Shown: positions 30,088 through 43,447 of the stretch, in pieces | Position numbering within the stretch: the first letter of the stretch is position 1 | Layout: each line of letters begins with the position of its first letter | Assembly (NCBI GenBank): GCA_017871115.1 | Contig: JAFCIZ010000001.1 | Location: 7,748,001-7,812,000, forward strand | Direction of reading: 5' to 3' | Source of the DNA: Cunninghamella blakesleeana | Lineage: Eukaryota > Mucoromycota > Mucoromycetes > Mucorales > Cunninghamellaceae | Length of the DNA: 64,000 nucleotides | Notes under the pieces: model-generated | Database searches by the model: none | The model's input: the letters and a program-made list of their open reading frames with translations, nothing else | Told to the model about the DNA's origin: nothing | Program-made: the position numbers and the translations under genes

Positions 30088-31423
30088 CTATTTTTTTATT
30101 TTTTTAAAATAAATAGTATTATCTTCTATTTTATCAATACATAGCTTATATACTTGTTCTATGAGTTGAATAGTGTCTTCTTGACCTTTTTCTTTTTCAT
30201 GAGAAGGTAAACCTAAGCAAGTAGATACCCAAGATAATGGTGCCATATAATAAACTTTTTGCATCGTTTTCAATACATATTGTCTTAAAGTAATAATGGA
30301 CGGTTCTAATAATAAATGATAAGCTGGATGTGGTGATTGATGATATAATTTAAAAAATCGAATACAATTTTGATCATTTAATGCTTTTAATAATTGGATG
30401 GTATAGTTTATTTCATGTTCATTATAATATAGATGATGTTGTTTTTTATGAATTAATTGATGGATAGCTGATTGATATTGATCCAAATGGCAAGCTTGGT
30501 ATAATGTATCTAATGCTAAATAATGCCCATTGGTTCCCTTTTTTTTTAAAAAAAATAAATCAATAAATAAAATAGTAATAAAATATTCTTTACTTTTTTT
30601 TCTTTTAATTAACCAATAATAATTTGTTTGACTCACTTTTTTATGCACCAAGTATAATTCATCAACCAATCCTCTTATAGCTTTTCTAAATTCTGCGAAA
30701 TCCCGACCTCTAAGACTATATTTGTAAATATTTAATGGATTTTAGGTCAATTTGTATACTTTTTTCTATATACATTGTTATAGTTTATGCTTTCCCCACA
30801 CAAAAAAAATGATAATTACCTTGTATGTACAGATTCTTCATAAACTTTAAAAAAATTTAAAGCCAAAAAAAAGAAACAAAAAAATGAATATGTTTTGTTT
30901 TCCCTTTTTCTCTATTTTCTCGTTTTCTTTTTTTAGTTTTAGTACTATCATTATATGATTTGTACCTTTTATTGAAAAACGAATGTTTCCCTTGCTCCAA
31001 TTAGATGCTCGTATGCCTTCACGTAATTTTCGAAGTGATATTATTAGTGGTATCCAGGGTTTTGTATCTGTATGGTGCATTACCTTCATAGTCTATATAT
31101 ATATATATATATATTGTTATGAGTGTATATCGATGAGTATAGGTCGACATGTATACAAATTAGTGTGGATATATATTAATATGAGCATATGTTGATACAA
31201 ATACGTATTTATCAAAATATTCTATCGTATTTTTTATTCTTACCGTACCTCTTTACATATATCATTCCATAATTCTCTTTGTAACTCGACGTTTTTCAAA
31301 CTAGGTATTAGAAGAAAAAGGAAAAAAAAAAAAAGAAAGTTAATATAGCAGATATTATTGTTCTTACTATTTAATGTAAAAATGTCCTTTTGTTATTATC
31401 ATTATCGTTATATTTATCATTAA

Positions 31424-31459
<36 letters not shown>

Positions 31460-31628
31460 ATTACTTTGGTGTATTGTTATCATAAGACCGGCTTATTAAA
31501 GGGAGGTCGTTGAGAGTTGTTTCTTTTTTTATAGTCCAATCTTTGGTCGACTTTTTAAGTGGTATATCATTATTAGATTGGATATTCTTACGTTGTTGTC
31601 GTTTAGGTGTGTTAGCTGAGGATTGCAT
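30088..31628 (-). CDS. SAC3/GANP-domain protein
   Basis: Six exons: 31628-31465, 31300-31249, 31092-30966, 30844-30820 (only 25 nt), 30715-30637, 30537-30088; together 298 aa. Phases agree at every junction and all borders are GT-AG. After a basic N-terminus, residues about 60-280 follow the SAC3/GANP pattern: ELWNDI, RFSIKVYEE, a GRDFAEF..AIRGLVDELY block, then LLKAL...RFFKLYHQSPHPAYHLLLE. SAC3-type proteins scaffold mRNA export (TREX-2) or splicing/elongation complexes; small members such as Sac3D1 act at centrosomes. Which branch this is cannot be told from the sequence. It shares a 208-bp divergent promoter with the next gene. Confidence 0.72.
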
Positions 31629-31836
31629 GATGAAAGTAAATAGATAAAAAGATTGTACAGTAAAAAAAAAGTAAAGCTAAAAAAAATAAAGTGGAATGAA
31701 GAAAGAAAAAGGCTATGCCGGAATTTAAAAATTAAATTTTTTAAAAAATTCACTAAGCCATTTAATTTTTTTTCACTCTTTTTCTCTTTACCTTTTTTTA
31801 TTTTTTTATATATACATATACAAAAATACAATCAGT
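31629..31836. promoter_or_regulatory. Divergent promoter between the SAC3-like and PDCD2-like genes
   Basis: 208 bp between two start codons in opposite directions, AT-rich with a pyrimidine-rich stretch just before the PDCD2 ATG. Inferred from layout only. Confidence 0.45.
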
Positions 31837-33324
31837 ATGAGCACTACAGACGATATACCTAATGTTACTGATTTAAATATTAGCGAAAAATGGGCACCAC
31901 AATTGGGATATGCTGAAGAACCTGAAACTCCTCTTACAGCTGATACTTTTCCAAGTAAATCTGGTGGTAAACCTGTAAATAGCTTACATAGACTTTTTTT
32001 TTATTTGACGTTTTTTTTTATATATAAATATAAATGGGAAATTTACCTATTACTATTATTCTTATTCTTATTATATATTTATATAAATAGGCTTGGTTAA
32101 ATCCTGAAAAAATTCTTTCTATTAATGATGTTACTTGTGGATTATGTGAACACCCTATGGTTTTATTAGTACAAGTAAGGATAAAAACATTGTATGTAGA
32201 TAGATATGGTAATTATATATAAGCTTTTAACTTTATTTTATTTTATTAAAAAAATGATGATGTTGGATAGTTGTATACTCCTGAAGATTTCCCACCTGAA
32301 GCTTTTCATCGTACAGTTTATGTATTTTGTTGTAAAAATGGAACTTGCGTTAAACAAGACTGGAAGAAATGGTAAAATAAGAAAGAATATATCAAATCAT
32401 TTTAATAATTGGGCTATTTTTGTTAATATTTATTTATTTATTTATTCTCGATCTAGTTTTAAGGTATATCGTAGTCAATTACCAAGAGAAAATTCATATT
32501 ATCCACCACCACCTGAAAATGAAGAAGATGATGAGGAAGAAATAGAATTTATACCAAAAAAATATAAATCACCCACTTTATGTGTTATTTGTGGTATTGA
32601 GGGTACCAAAGCATGTGGACAATGTAAATCAGTACATTATTGCTCAAGAGAACATCAAATGGTAGATTGGAATATGTGTTTACATAAACAGTTTTGTAAA
32701 AAAATCAACAACCTTACCCCAACAGAACAACAGCAAATTGAAAAGTTAAGGCAACAACGTATTTTTCAAGAAATGGAAATTGTTAGTGAAGCAGAAGGAC
32801 GTGGAGAAGATGGAATAGAAGAAGACGCTCAATTGCAACATACATTGGAAAATAGTAAAAGTGATAATGATGAAAAGAATAATGATCCTACAGCAAAGGC
32901 ATTAGTACCTATAGGGGAAGAACAGGAAGAAGATGATACACAAGTAGATGTAGATGATACATTTTTAAAATTCCAATTAAGAATTCAACTTTATCCAGAA
33001 CAAATTTTAAGGTATGATCGTGTGGAGTATGATATGCCAGATTGCGAACCATTATGGGTCCAGGATGGTCAAAAACCTCCTGCAACTATTCCAGCTTGTG
33101 AACAATGTGGTGGTCCTCGCACTTTTGAATTCCAATTATTATCTACTTTATTAAACTTTTTAGGAGTTTCTCATCTTGCTTCGGATTCATTGGATTGGGG
33201 GTCTTTGTATATTTATTCTTGTAAACGTAATTGTTCATCTTCTCAAGTCTTTATGCCTGAATTTATTTGGAAACAAGATTTTTCTTCTCATGGTATGAAG
33301 TTAGGTGGTACCTCAGGTCAATAA
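31837..33324 (+). CDS. PDCD2/Tsr4-like protein with MYND zinc finger
   Basis: Four exons, 31837-31974, 32091-32174, 32271-32371 and 32457-33324, give 396 aa. The N-terminal part (LGYAEEPE, SKSGGKPAWL, CGLCEHPMVLLVQ, LYTPEDFPPEAFHRTVYVFCC) is the PDCD2 N-terminal domain. A MYND finger follows at about 150-189 (CVICGIEGTKACGQCKSVHYCS...), then an acidic linker, then the PDCD2 C-terminal domain (about 290-385, with QILRYDR, CEQCGGPRTFEFQLL, LDWGSLYIYSC). In yeast the homologue Tsr4 is a dedicated chaperone of ribosomal protein uS5 (Rps2); human PDCD2 does the same. Role in 40S assembly is therefore likely. Confidence 0.92.
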
Positions 33325-34565
33325 TAAATATAGCATTCATTCATTCATTCTCTCTTATTCATTCCTATTGTAAGTTATAATATATATAAATATATATTTA
33401 ATAGAAGTTGAAATCTTTTTTTTTTTTTTCAAAAAGTAAAGTTTAATAAAATAAAATAAATTTTTATCATTTACTTATTTTAGAAAAAGTAACTATAATA
33501 CACCTATCTTTTTTTTTTTTTACTATCTTTTTATCTATATATATTATCTCCCCCCAGAAATTTTTTCATTCAACGGTTGTTGTTGTTGAAAATTTTTCTC
33601 AAGCCTGAGTTTTAATATGCATTTATTTATATATTTACTATTAGACTTTTATAAAAAAAATATTAAAAATTTTTATTAGACAATAGAATATATTTATTTA
33701 CAAGAAACAATGTGTTAAAAAGTAATAAAAGAAAAGATAATAATGAAATCATACCCTTCACTTTCCTAAAGTAGACAGAAATGGACCCTATGACTTTTTT
33801 TATTTATTTAAAAAGGTAATAATATAATACGATAAGAATGAATAAAAAAAAGAAGCGTGAGAGAGTGGAAAGAGAGAGAGAGAGAAAGAGAATGAATGGT
33901 TGTTGAAAATAAGGGAGAATAGGGTTTTATATCTATTAATGTCCTATAATAAATTACCTATCTATCATTGATAAAATAAGACTAAACAATCCCTTTATTT
34001 TTATTTATTTTTATTTATTCTTTTCATATTATTATTATTATTATTATATTTTAGATGATAATTATTAAAAATCACGTTTTAATTGCGATTGGATAAAATG
34101 ATGTGCTTACAAGTATTTATTACACTTCAAGTTTAAAAGGTAAAAAATAGTAAAAAAAATAAAATTTCCATTTTGTTACACATAGGCTTACTCAAGGGGT
34201 TAAAATATAAAATAGTTGGGGGAGAGAGGGAGGCACAGCTTTTTTTTTATGAGCGAATAGAAAAGGTGATATAACTGGCGTGGACGGGACTTAAATTTTA
34301 ATGAGGATCATGTTGGTCATTTGAAGTCTGAATGGTACCATTATTATATATTTGTAATTTTATATATATAAAAATTTATATTTATATATATAAAAAATTA
34401 GAATAACAATATTTTTATATACATACTTTTTTTAATTTTTTTAAAAAAAAATTAATATTTTTTTTCTCTTTTCTTTTTCTTTTCTCTTTTTTTTTATTTA
34501 TTTCATTTTTATTTCTTTTTCTTTTAAATATAGATTAATTATTATTATTATTATCCATTATTATT
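33325..34565. other. Intergenic, no gene seen
   Basis: AT-rich with purine runs (AGAGAG near 33870) and pyrimidine runs before 34566. It contains the PDCD2 3' end and presumably the promoter of the GATA gene. Confidence 0.5.
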
Positions 34566-35933
34566 ATGTATAGCTCTTCAAGTCATCAGCAAGAGTTTTT
34601 TAATTTAAACACCTATGATCACCCACCATTTATGTATACACCACCTTTGACCAATATGAATACACCAAATAGTAATAGTAGCAGTGTAATAGGTGATACG
34701 GAGCCTCTTTTATTAACACCTCCTATGACAGATGATTTATTATTGCATCCATCTACTTTATCCACTTTTCAACAGCCAGAAACAATTGAAACAGCTTATA
34801 CAACATCACCATCATCGTTTATTAATACACCTTCATCTATTCTATTTAATAATCATAATCATAATCATACAATAGCCTCTACTTTTTTTACTTCCACTTC
34901 ACTTTTTGACCATCCATTAAAAGATAATTTACTTTTATTTGATCATGATCCTTTGTTACAAGATAATATCATGAATAATCACTTATTATATCCTTATCAA
35001 CAACAACATGATACATATCCTACTTCTTCCTCTTCCTCCTCTTCAACAACATCATCCGTAGCTCAGAATGAGTCTCATTCAATAGATACTTTTTTTAATC
35101 ATCAAGATGAATATGAAGAAGATGATGAAGAAGAAGAACAACATCATCAACATCATTTATTAATAGATGATTTTGAAGAAGAATACGAAGAATATGAAGA
35201 TGAAGATGACGATGAAGAAGTAGAAGATATTATTAATCGTCATTATGAAGGTATAGAAGAAGATGAAGAAGATGAAGATGAAGAAAAAGAGAAAGGAGAT
35301 GAAGATGGTCAAGAAGAAATAATGCAACAACAACAGCAGCAACAGCAAAAAGATGAAGAAAACGTTTTAAATGAGGATAATAAGGAAGAAGAAAAGGACC
35401 AAGTAAAATTAAAAAATTCATTGGATGATAAAGTAAAGGACCCAGATTGGCTAACTTTAATAAAATCGAATCACGTGGATTCTTTATTACAACAACAACA
35501 ACAAAAAAGAAAATCAACTAAAAAAAAACTAACTAAAAAAAATAAAAAATATAAAAAAAATAAATTATCAACACCGTCAACAACGCCTATGGAACATCAT
35601 CATGAAGAAGAAGAAGAAGAAGGAGAAAAAGATAATAATGAAAATGATCATGGTCTTGTTCGGTGTACAAATTGTTCTACTTCTAATACACCATTATGGA
35701 GAAGAGATGCCGAAGGATCACCTTTATGTAATGCTTGTGGATTATTTTTTAAACTTCATGGTACGGTTCGTCCCTTAAGTCTTAAAACAGATGTAATTAA
35801 AAAAAGAAACCGTCATGGCGGTAGTGGTAATGGTAGTAATGGGCATCATAATAATACTACAGGTTATATATCTAAAAAGAGAAAGCGTCACCATCGAATG
35901 AAGAAAAATAAGAAGAAATCTTTAGAGTTTTAG
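34566..35933 (+). CDS. GATA-type zinc finger transcription factor (AreA/Gat1-like)
   Basis: 455 aa, one exon. The only folded part is a fungal GATA finger near residues 367-391: [14 protein letters not shown]...CNACG with a 17-residue loop, followed by the basic tail [20 protein letters not shown]. This matches the AreA/Nit2/Gat1 group, which binds GATA sites and switches on nitrogen-use genes. Everything before it is low complexity: Ser/Thr- and His-rich, then long Glu/Asp runs (about 180-250) and poly-Gln, likely activation regions. AreA of ascomycetes is about twice as long, so the regulatory N-terminus is reduced or different. Target pathway is inferred. Confidence 0.92.
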   Translation: MYSSSSHQQEFFNLNTYDHPPFMYTPPLTNMNTPNSNSSSVIGDTEPLLLTPPMTDDLLLHPSTLSTFQQPETIETAYTTSPSSFINTPSSILFNNHNHNHTIASTFFTSTSLFDHPLKDNLLLFDHDPLLQDNIMNNHLLYPYQQQHDTYPTSSSSSSSTTSSVAQNESHSIDTFFNHQDEYEEDDEEEEQHHQHHLLIDDFEEEYEEYEDEDDDEEVEDIINRHYEGIEEDEEDEDEEKEKGDEDGQEEIMQQQQQQQQKDEENVLNEDNKEEEKDQVKLKNSLDDKVKDPDWLTLIKSNHVDSLLQQQQQKRKSTKKKLTKKNKKYKKNKLSTPSTTPMEHHHEEEEEEGEKDNNENDHGLVRCTNCSTSNTPLWRRDAEGSPLCNACGLFFKLHGTVRPLSLKTDVIKKRNRHGGSGNGSNGHHNNTTGYISKKRKRHHRMKKNKKKSLEF

Positions 35934-36741
35934 ATATGTATCTTTTTATTTTTAATATGTTTTAAACTAGTTTAATTTCTTTATGTTTATGTTTATTATT
36001 TTATTTACTTGTTTATGGCAATAATATATATATATATATCGTTTTTATATCAATGCTTTTATTTTTATTATATTGTATACTTGTAGTTAAATTGTGTGTT
36101 TTTTTTTTGTTGTATATACTTTTTTTTACCCTTCCTCCTATATGTTTTTTTTTATTTTTACCCTTACTCATGATGATGATTTATATTATTATTATTATTA
36201 TTCTTTTTTTTTGCAATAAATATTATTATTATTATTTTTAATACATAAATTACAAATATATAAAAAGAAAAAGCAAATTGACACCCGAGGGTTTCCGTCT
36301 ATAGCCTCGATGCTTGGTTAGTGTAACTTAATAAAAAGATCGCTGTTCCTCATTACTTTTTCTACTATTTTCTTCCCCTTCCCCCCATTTTTAAATAATC
36401 AGTTGATTTTAAGAAAAAGAAAAAAGGATGAGGGTCCTACATATATTTACTATTACTATTATTATTTTATTTTAAAAAATAGTAGTTTTTTAATACAAAA
36501 AAGAGAAAAAAGAAACTAGTTTCTTTTTTATTTTTTAGTTTTTATTTTTTTTATTATTTATTATTATTGTTTATTGTTTATCCAAAGAATCTTTGGTTAC
36601 AATCAGTTAAAAAAAAGGAAACCAATGGGCGGAGATACAACTGATAGAATTCTTTTTTATTTTTACTTTTTCAATCATTCTTCTTGATGGTTACCATCTT
36701 TTTATATTTATTCATATAATTGGATGATTTTATTTATATAC

Positions 36742-36782
<41 letters not shown>

Positions 36783-37341
36783 AAAAGAAATCTTTGTTTT
36801 TTTTTTAAGAATAATAATAATAAAAATAATAATAATAACCACAGTTGATTTTCTTTATAATAATAATAATAACGAATGACATTCTTGGACATTTCTATAT
36901 AAATAAATAAAATATAATAATGAAACGGACTTTAGAATTATTCATGCATGAAGCAAAAAGTCCCTTAAAAATTATGATCCTTTGACACATACATATACAT
37001 ACACTTTTTTAAAATATATTTATAGTTAAATTGATGTTTATTAATATAAATTCCTTTTTTTTTTTAAAAATAAAATAAAATAAAAAATATAAAGGGGGAA
37101 ATGGTATATTATTGATATTAATATTATTATTATTATTATTATTAGTGGTGGTGGTAATATAAATAAGTGTCAAATACATTATAGAAAATAAAAAATAAAA
37201 AAAAATAAAAAATGTTATTATTATTAATAGTAGTAGTGATTATTGCTGTGTTAATAGTATAAGTGTGGTGAATTGATAAATAAATGAATTTTTTTTAAAT
37301 ACTAATTTTTAGAAAGGTATTAATTAATAAAGGTAGTGTAA
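35934..37341. other. Intergenic, no gene seen
   Basis: 3' regions of two convergent genes. Contains a TA dinucleotide run (about 36740-36780), TTA/TAA triplet runs and a slightly GC-richer patch at 36280-36350 without recognisable structure. Confidence 0.5.
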
Positions 37342-38619
37342 TCATTTTCCATCCGAGACTTGATAAGACATTCTCCTAGATAAACAATTTTTTGGTGTCA
37401 TAGGGCCTTGAGTTGATACAGTAGAATCAGTATCAGTGTCATTATCTTGATGGTTTTGATGATGATAATTTTGTTTTATTCCTAAACGGGCATGGAGCAT
37501 AGTTAATTTGAATTGAAATAAATCCATATAAATAGAATGATATAAATCTTCATCTTCTTCGATAGATCTAGGAAGATGATGTTGATTAAAGGTAGTAGTA
37601 TAAAGTTGGTTTAGATAATTAAAAAATTGACAGACAGCCAAAAGTCGATCGTAACAAGGTGCATCTAAATATAACCAATCCCCACCACTGTTGTTATTAC
37701 CATTTATTTTAAACCGATAATATACGTACATATCATTTAGTAAAAAGATTCTTTGTCCACATCCAGCACAGCAGTCCATTTGACTATCCTTATTGTTGTT
37801 GATATTTATTCCTGCTGCTGTTGTAGTTGTTGTTGTTGTTGATGACGATGATGATATAAATTGGCTCCATTTTAATGTTGTTCTTTTTACAAGGGTTGAG
37901 GATAAGGATGAGGTCGATGATGATGTTTCTTCATGATGATGAGGTTGAACTTGTTCCAATTGATATGTTTGATCCATCAATGCATCAATTAATTTTTTAT
38001 TTTGAGAAAGTAAGCGTTGATTTAAACAAGGTTCTATATCATCTTTAATGCATTGTTTAAGAAATGCATGTTGTTTATGTTGATTTAATTGTGGTTTAAT
38101 GACATAAGCTTGAAGGAACTGTTGAAATAAAGTAAATTGATGGCGATCATAAATCCATTCTAACGATGGTGATGGTGATGAGGAAGAAGAAGAAGAAGAG
38201 TCATTATCGTCATCGTTGTCGTCGTGATGATAGAACAGTAATGATTGTCGTTGCTTTTCTTTCTTTATATCGTTTAATTCTAATTGTAATTGGTTTACTT
38301 TTCTTTTTTCATCGGCTACCATGGTATTGGCTTCTTCAAATAATTTACAAGTTAATTCTTCTAATTCCCTTTCAGCTAAATCCTTTTCATGCTGGATATG
38401 AGCAACTTGGTCTAAAGCTTTCACATATTTATTATTCAGTTGTTCCATATCCTTTTGCTGTTGTTCTAGTTGTTGATTTTTTATATAAATTTGTTCCCTT
38501 AACTGGCCAAGTTCCGTTCGTAATAATAATAGATCATCATTTTGTTGTTGAGGAGTTGTAAGTTTTACTTTTTCAAATAATAAACTTCCTTGACAATTAT
38601 GACAGGTTAAAGCGCTCAT
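37342..38619 (-). CDS. Sec2-like guanine nucleotide exchange factor for Sec4/Rab8
   Basis: 425 aa, one exon. It begins with a C..C pair (TCHNC), then a long coiled coil at about 25-135. That coil contains RELEELTCKLFEEANTMVADE, the signature of the Sec2/Rabin8 GEF domain that opens the nucleotide pocket of Sec4/Rab8. The rest is rich in Ser, His and Gln, with conserved-looking segments (HQFTLFQQFLQAYVIKP, WLYLDAPCYDRLL) and a C..C around 285. In fungi Sec2 activates Sec4 on secretory vesicles for polarised growth at hyphal tips. Yeast Sec2 is 759 aa, so this one is shorter. Coiled-coil match is strong; the C-terminal half I do not recognise. Confidence 0.88.
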   Translation of the reverse strand: MSALTCHNCQGSLLFEKVKLTTPQQQNDDLLLLRTELGQLREQIYIKNQQLEQQQKDMEQLNNKYVKALDQVAHIQHEKDLAERELEELTCKLFEEANTMVADEKRKVNQLQLELNDIKKEKQRQSLLFYHHDDNDDDNDSSSSSSSSPSPSLEWIYDRHQFTLFQQFLQAYVIKPQLNQHKQHAFLKQCIKDDIEPCLNQRLLSQNKKLIDALMDQTYQLEQVQPHHHEETSSSTSSLSSTLVKRTTLKWSQFISSSSSTTTTTTTAAGININNNKDSQMDCCAGCGQRIFLLNDMYVYYRFKINGNNNSGGDWLYLDAPCYDRLLAVCQFFNYLNQLYTTTFNQHHLPRSIEEDEDLYHSIYMDLFQFKLTMLHARLGIKQNYHHQNHQDNDTDTDSTVSTQGPMTPKNCLSRRMSYQVSDGK

Positions 38620-39704
38620 TATAAATGTGTTTATTTATTATAAAGAGAGAAAGAAAAAGAAGGATAAAAAATGATGAATGATTGAATATATTAATATAAT
38701 AATAATAATAATAAAGAAACACTGAAAAAGAAGAAGAAAGAAAGAAAGAAAAAAAAAAAAAAGGGAGAGGTAAACTTTTAAGAAAATAAATTCCAATGGC
38801 ATTTTATAAACCCCGTCGCCTTATTTTTTTTAATCCCTTTGCTTTACTCTTTTTGGTATTATTTGTTTTTTTATGGGTGAAACTTAAAGATCTACTTACG
38901 TACATACGTACAATCCATACATATTACTTAACAATACATTATCATCAACTATTTTAGATCGGTTTATTACGTATTTTAATCGTTTTAGTAATAAAATATA
39001 ATAAAACAAAAAATAATGCCATTATACGAGATATACAAAAAATAGGAACATAAACTATGATAGTTATATATATATATGTTGTTTTATAATAACAAAAGGA
39101 AACGAGGTGGTTTATATAATATATAAAGGTGGAAGGAGATATGTTATTATTTTAGATCATAACATATATATTCTTATATTCTATTTTTATTTTTCCCTTT
39201 TCTCTTTCTTGTTAGTGAATACTATTACATAAATGAAAAAGTTTATTTTTATTATTTCCCCTCCCTCGTTCTATTACTACCACTATTATTATTACCTCAC
39301 GTTCATTATAAAACCGACGCTTTCCCTTTTTATTCTCTCCCCTTTTTCATTATTTACTTTTTGATCATTCATTTCTGTTTGTTTGTAAGTGTCCCTTGCT
39401 TTTTGTTGTTTTTACCTTTTTTAGTTTTTTTTTTTTTTAGACGTACATCTGATGACGATATATATAATAATTATAAAAAGTTGTCTGAGTGTTTAAATAA
39501 AACTTCATTGCTATTTTTTTTGGAATACTGAAATATCACCATCCCATATAGTCAATATTATTTATTTATATATATACATAATATAAATAATGAAGGTGTA
39601 TCCAAAATAAAATAAAACCCAAAAAATAAATGATAAAGTTAACTAATAATAATAATAATAATATAATACAAAAGAGTAATAAAATGAGTAATCGTACTTT
39701 TTTT
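38620..39704. other. Intergenic, no gene seen
   Basis: Upstream of the Sec2-like gene: purine-rich GAAAGAAAG runs then AT-rich DNA; 3' end of the borealin-like gene on the other side. Confidence 0.5.
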
Positions 39705-40977
39705 TTATAAAGAGGGTGATAGTGATGGGGAAGATTTGACTCTATTTTTAAGTATTTCCAAATGATCTTGAAGATGTTGAATTTGATCAATGATTCTTCT
39801 TCTATGTCCAATATCTAATTGATCAATGTATTCCTTGGATATTTCTAATTCAAATGATGTGCTTTCATCTAATTCTTCTTTTGGATCTAATTCAAATACA
39901 ATACTTGGATGATTGGGTCGAGTAAATTGCATAATGAAGGGTCCAGAATTATTATTATTATCTTCCTCTTCTTCATTTTCGTCATCGTGTTGTTTCTTCC
40001 TTTTCATATTCAATTCTCCTTTATTTTGATCATTTATTTCTACTGATGTTACTCTTGCCTTATTCGGTATCCGACTGGTAGATGATGAAGATGAAGATGA
40101 TGGACTCTTTTCCTTTATTACAGGTGGTGTAGGGCCCTTTCCATTTGTTGCTGGTTTTAATCTTTTTCTTTCAATCTTGGATTTATTTTCTTCTTCCTAA
40201 AAATAATAATAATGAAATATACACATGGAGGTTAAAATAGAAAATAAAATAAAAATAAGTTGTTATTATCATCCATGTGAGTATATATGAGGAGTATCCA
40301 AATAAAAATAAATAAATAAAAACTTGTATTGGTAGATAAAGGGGAATCCCATAAATCTTTTTTGTTTTTTTATTTTTTATTAATTCTATTATCCTAATTT
40401 ATTTTTATTCTTACCAAAGAACCTGATCTTGTTGTTATTTGTTTATTGCTGATGGATGGTAAGTGCGTCTCCGTTCCCTCCTGTGTAGAACTAACTTATG
40501 CATATATTTAATATAGTTGTTTATTATTATTATTATTATTTATCTATCTACCTCTCTATTCTATTTATTTATTTTACATATAAATACCTTTTTATAGGAT
40601 GAATAAAATCATTTCGTTTTCTTTTTTTTGTTTCTTCAGTTAAAAATAATTGTGTATCGGCTCCATATTTATTGCAAAATTCTTGCATAGTTAAAGATCG
40701 TACCGCTTTCAATAATTGATTCACCGTCATATTACCTTGCGCTCTTAAGGAACTACAAATAAAATCGATATTTTGACGAATTTCATTGATACGACGACTA
40801 GCTAACACGCAAAGAATATATTATATATAAAAGAGAATAATGTTAATAAAACTCTGTATTAAAAATAAGTAAAATTAAAGAGTTATAACCGATGCATACA
40901 TATATATTCTAATGTATACCTTCAACATCTAATATAGAAAGAGCTTCCTCATTTAACGAGGTCGCCGCATTATTCAT
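39705..40977 (-). CDS. Borealin/Nbl1-like chromosomal passenger subunit
   Basis: Four exons, 40977-40920, 40801-40588, 40490-40415 and 40196-39705, make 279 aa with consistent phases. The N-terminal 90 residues fit the borealin/Nbl1 domain: an acidic start (EEALSILDVEASRR), then INEIRQNIDFICSSLRAQ..., VNQLLKAVRSLTMQEFCNKYG, where the family has a helix pairing with INCENP and survivin and the closing M-EF motif. The rest is charged and Ser-rich with KRKR-like clusters and a final helical stretch (DIGHRRRIIDQIQHLQDHLEILK). Borealin targets Aurora B to centromeres. Similarity is by pattern, so another coiled-coil protein remains possible. Confidence 0.62.
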
Positions 40978-41870
40978 TATTATTGTAATATAAATTAAAA
41001 TAGAATAAAAATACTAACAAGGTAAAGTGGGATTGAAGAGGAAAAAAAAGACAAGAAAAAAAAATTTAAATATTTTCTACGGAGGTTTAATTTTTTTCTA
41101 TAATAATTTTTTCATGCTTTTTTGCTCTGTATTCCATAAAATGATGTTTTATAAAAGATATAGGCATATAAATATAAGTATTTAAAAAAAACATATTTAA
41201 CTATTATATTTATTTATTTTTAATTATTTATAAGTTTTTAACAATGAAAAAAAAAACGTACCAAAAAATCAATTTTTAAAATTGCAAAAGTATCCTCGTT
41301 TTGTATAAATATTAATAAATAAAAAAGCATAAACTATAGAGAGTATTTTTACCTACAAAAAATAACAATTATTTCTTGATTTTTATATTTTAAGGAATTA
41401 ATCTTTTTACATAATATAAAATTAATGGACCACAAGTATTTTATTAAAAGTGTTGTTTTTGACCAAGCACTTGGCCAAAAATGCATTTCATTTTAGTTTC
41501 TTGATTTATTTGGATATCAAATGGGTAAAAACTTGTGGGATGTATTCTACAAATTACCATTAATGTATAATTGCACTACAGTATATAATATTTAAAAGGA
41601 AACTTGTATATATTTATATTAATTTTTTATTAATATTATTGTTATAGTTATTTGTATTCGTATTCATATTCAATAATGATACATATTTAAATATATAATA
41701 TAGTATGTAAATTGTTTTATAAAAAGCTTAGAAACATTTAAAACCCAGAACTTAATTTTCTTTTGAAATTGCACTATCACAAAAAAAAACCCCTTTCCTT
41801 CTTTTTTTATAATATTGTCCAGTTATATAATCTTTTAAAAGATTTTTATAATTTTATCTAAAATATATCA
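40978..41870. other. Intergenic between divergent genes, no gene seen
   Basis: About 890 AT-rich bases holding the promoters of the borealin-like (-) and EIPR1-like (+) genes. No ORF of interest. Confidence 0.5.
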
Positions 41871-43410
41871 ATGACAGATATAGATAATTCTTGTGTATAT
41901 GGCCTTCGCCATCAGGTATATGATTATATATATATACTGAAATTAAAATAAATACAAAATATTTCATTTATCCGCGTCTACATACTTTTATATAAATAGC
42001 ATAAACTTTTACTTATTTTTTATTTTTGTCATTATTATTGTTGTATTGAACTATTCATATGTAGGCACGTTGTTTAACACCTGTCGTAGCAAACACAGAA
42101 TGTAGTAAATTTCTTGTTGGAACTGTTGGTGCACAAAATAACAGCTTATGCTTACTTGAATATGATGATGAAAAAAATACTATTACACCAACATTATTTG
42201 ATCATCCAGAAGAAATATGGGACCTTGTATCAGCACCTACTAATGAAGATTTATTATTAACTTGTCACTCAGTTGGTAAAAATAGAAATACTTTTATATT
42301 ACTTGTATGAAGGATTCTTTTTAAATCTTGTTTTTATATTGTTATTTTTATTATTATTTTAGCATCAAATAGAACTTTTGATAAAAAAATAACGTTATGG
42401 AAAAAGAATAGTTTAGAACAAAATCATGGAGAACTGGAGTCTTTGGTTGAGTTTGAACATCCTGGACATAAGTAAGTAAAATAAAATAATACATATGATA
42501 CCATCCATTTTTTACTAATGTAGACTTTATTATTTATATATTAATAGAGCTCTCTGGGATAGTAAAGATGCTTCTTGTGTTGTATCATTGAATGATAATC
42601 ATATTCATATATCGTCATTGAATGCTTCGAATATGTCATCAAAGGTAAATATTTTTAAAAATAAAATATAATAGAATTGATTCATTTTACTTTTATTTTT
42701 ATTTTTAGACTACATTATCAATAGATACATCCATTATTTTTAAAGAAGAGACAAAACTATCACCCATTCAAAGTTTACAAAATGCAGTATGGAACCCTCA
42801 TGATAATACAGAAATAGTAACAGTAGGCGGACAAGTTATAGCAGGATGGGATATTAGATCAAGTAAAACAACGTTTCAACGGGATGAAGCACACGCAAGT
42901 ACCATTCGAGCAATTGATTACAATGCTAATAAACCCTTTCATATTGTCACTGGAGGGGATGATTCAAAAATCAATTTATGGGACGTAAGATCAATGAACC
43001 AACCATTGATGGTAGTAGAAGGTCATACTCATTGGTAAAAATATAGGTTTATAAATATATAAAAACAGTATATATACAATGGAAATGAAAACAGATGAGG
43101 TAGTAATCCATTCGTACTTTTTTTTTTTTACATATATATACTATATTATATTATTCAATATTTAGGATATGGTCAGTGGCTTTTAATAAGTTCCACGATC
43201 AGTTGTTATTAACTTCAAGTTCTGATACCCTTGTTAATTTACAAAATGTTATATCTGTTTCTTCAGCTTCTTACCTTGAACATGAAATAGACCAGCCTGA
43301 TGATGATCAAGATCCTGATGAATCTTACTGGAAAAAGTAAAAACAAAAAAAAATAATTAAAAGGGTTATATAAACCAATTGTATTTATATATTTTTATTA
43401 ACGAATTATA

Positions 43411-43447
<37 letters not shown>

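Noticed and set aside
30961..31080. Minus-strand reading YVKAYEHLIGARE that also resembles a SAC3 motif
   Set aside because: It is bounded by stops with no splice acceptor; the other frame joins through a 25-nt exon with proper GT-AG sites.
36280..36350. Slightly GC-richer patch considered as a small RNA gene
   Set aside because: No cloverleaf, no C/D or H/ACA boxes and no Pol III boxes were found.
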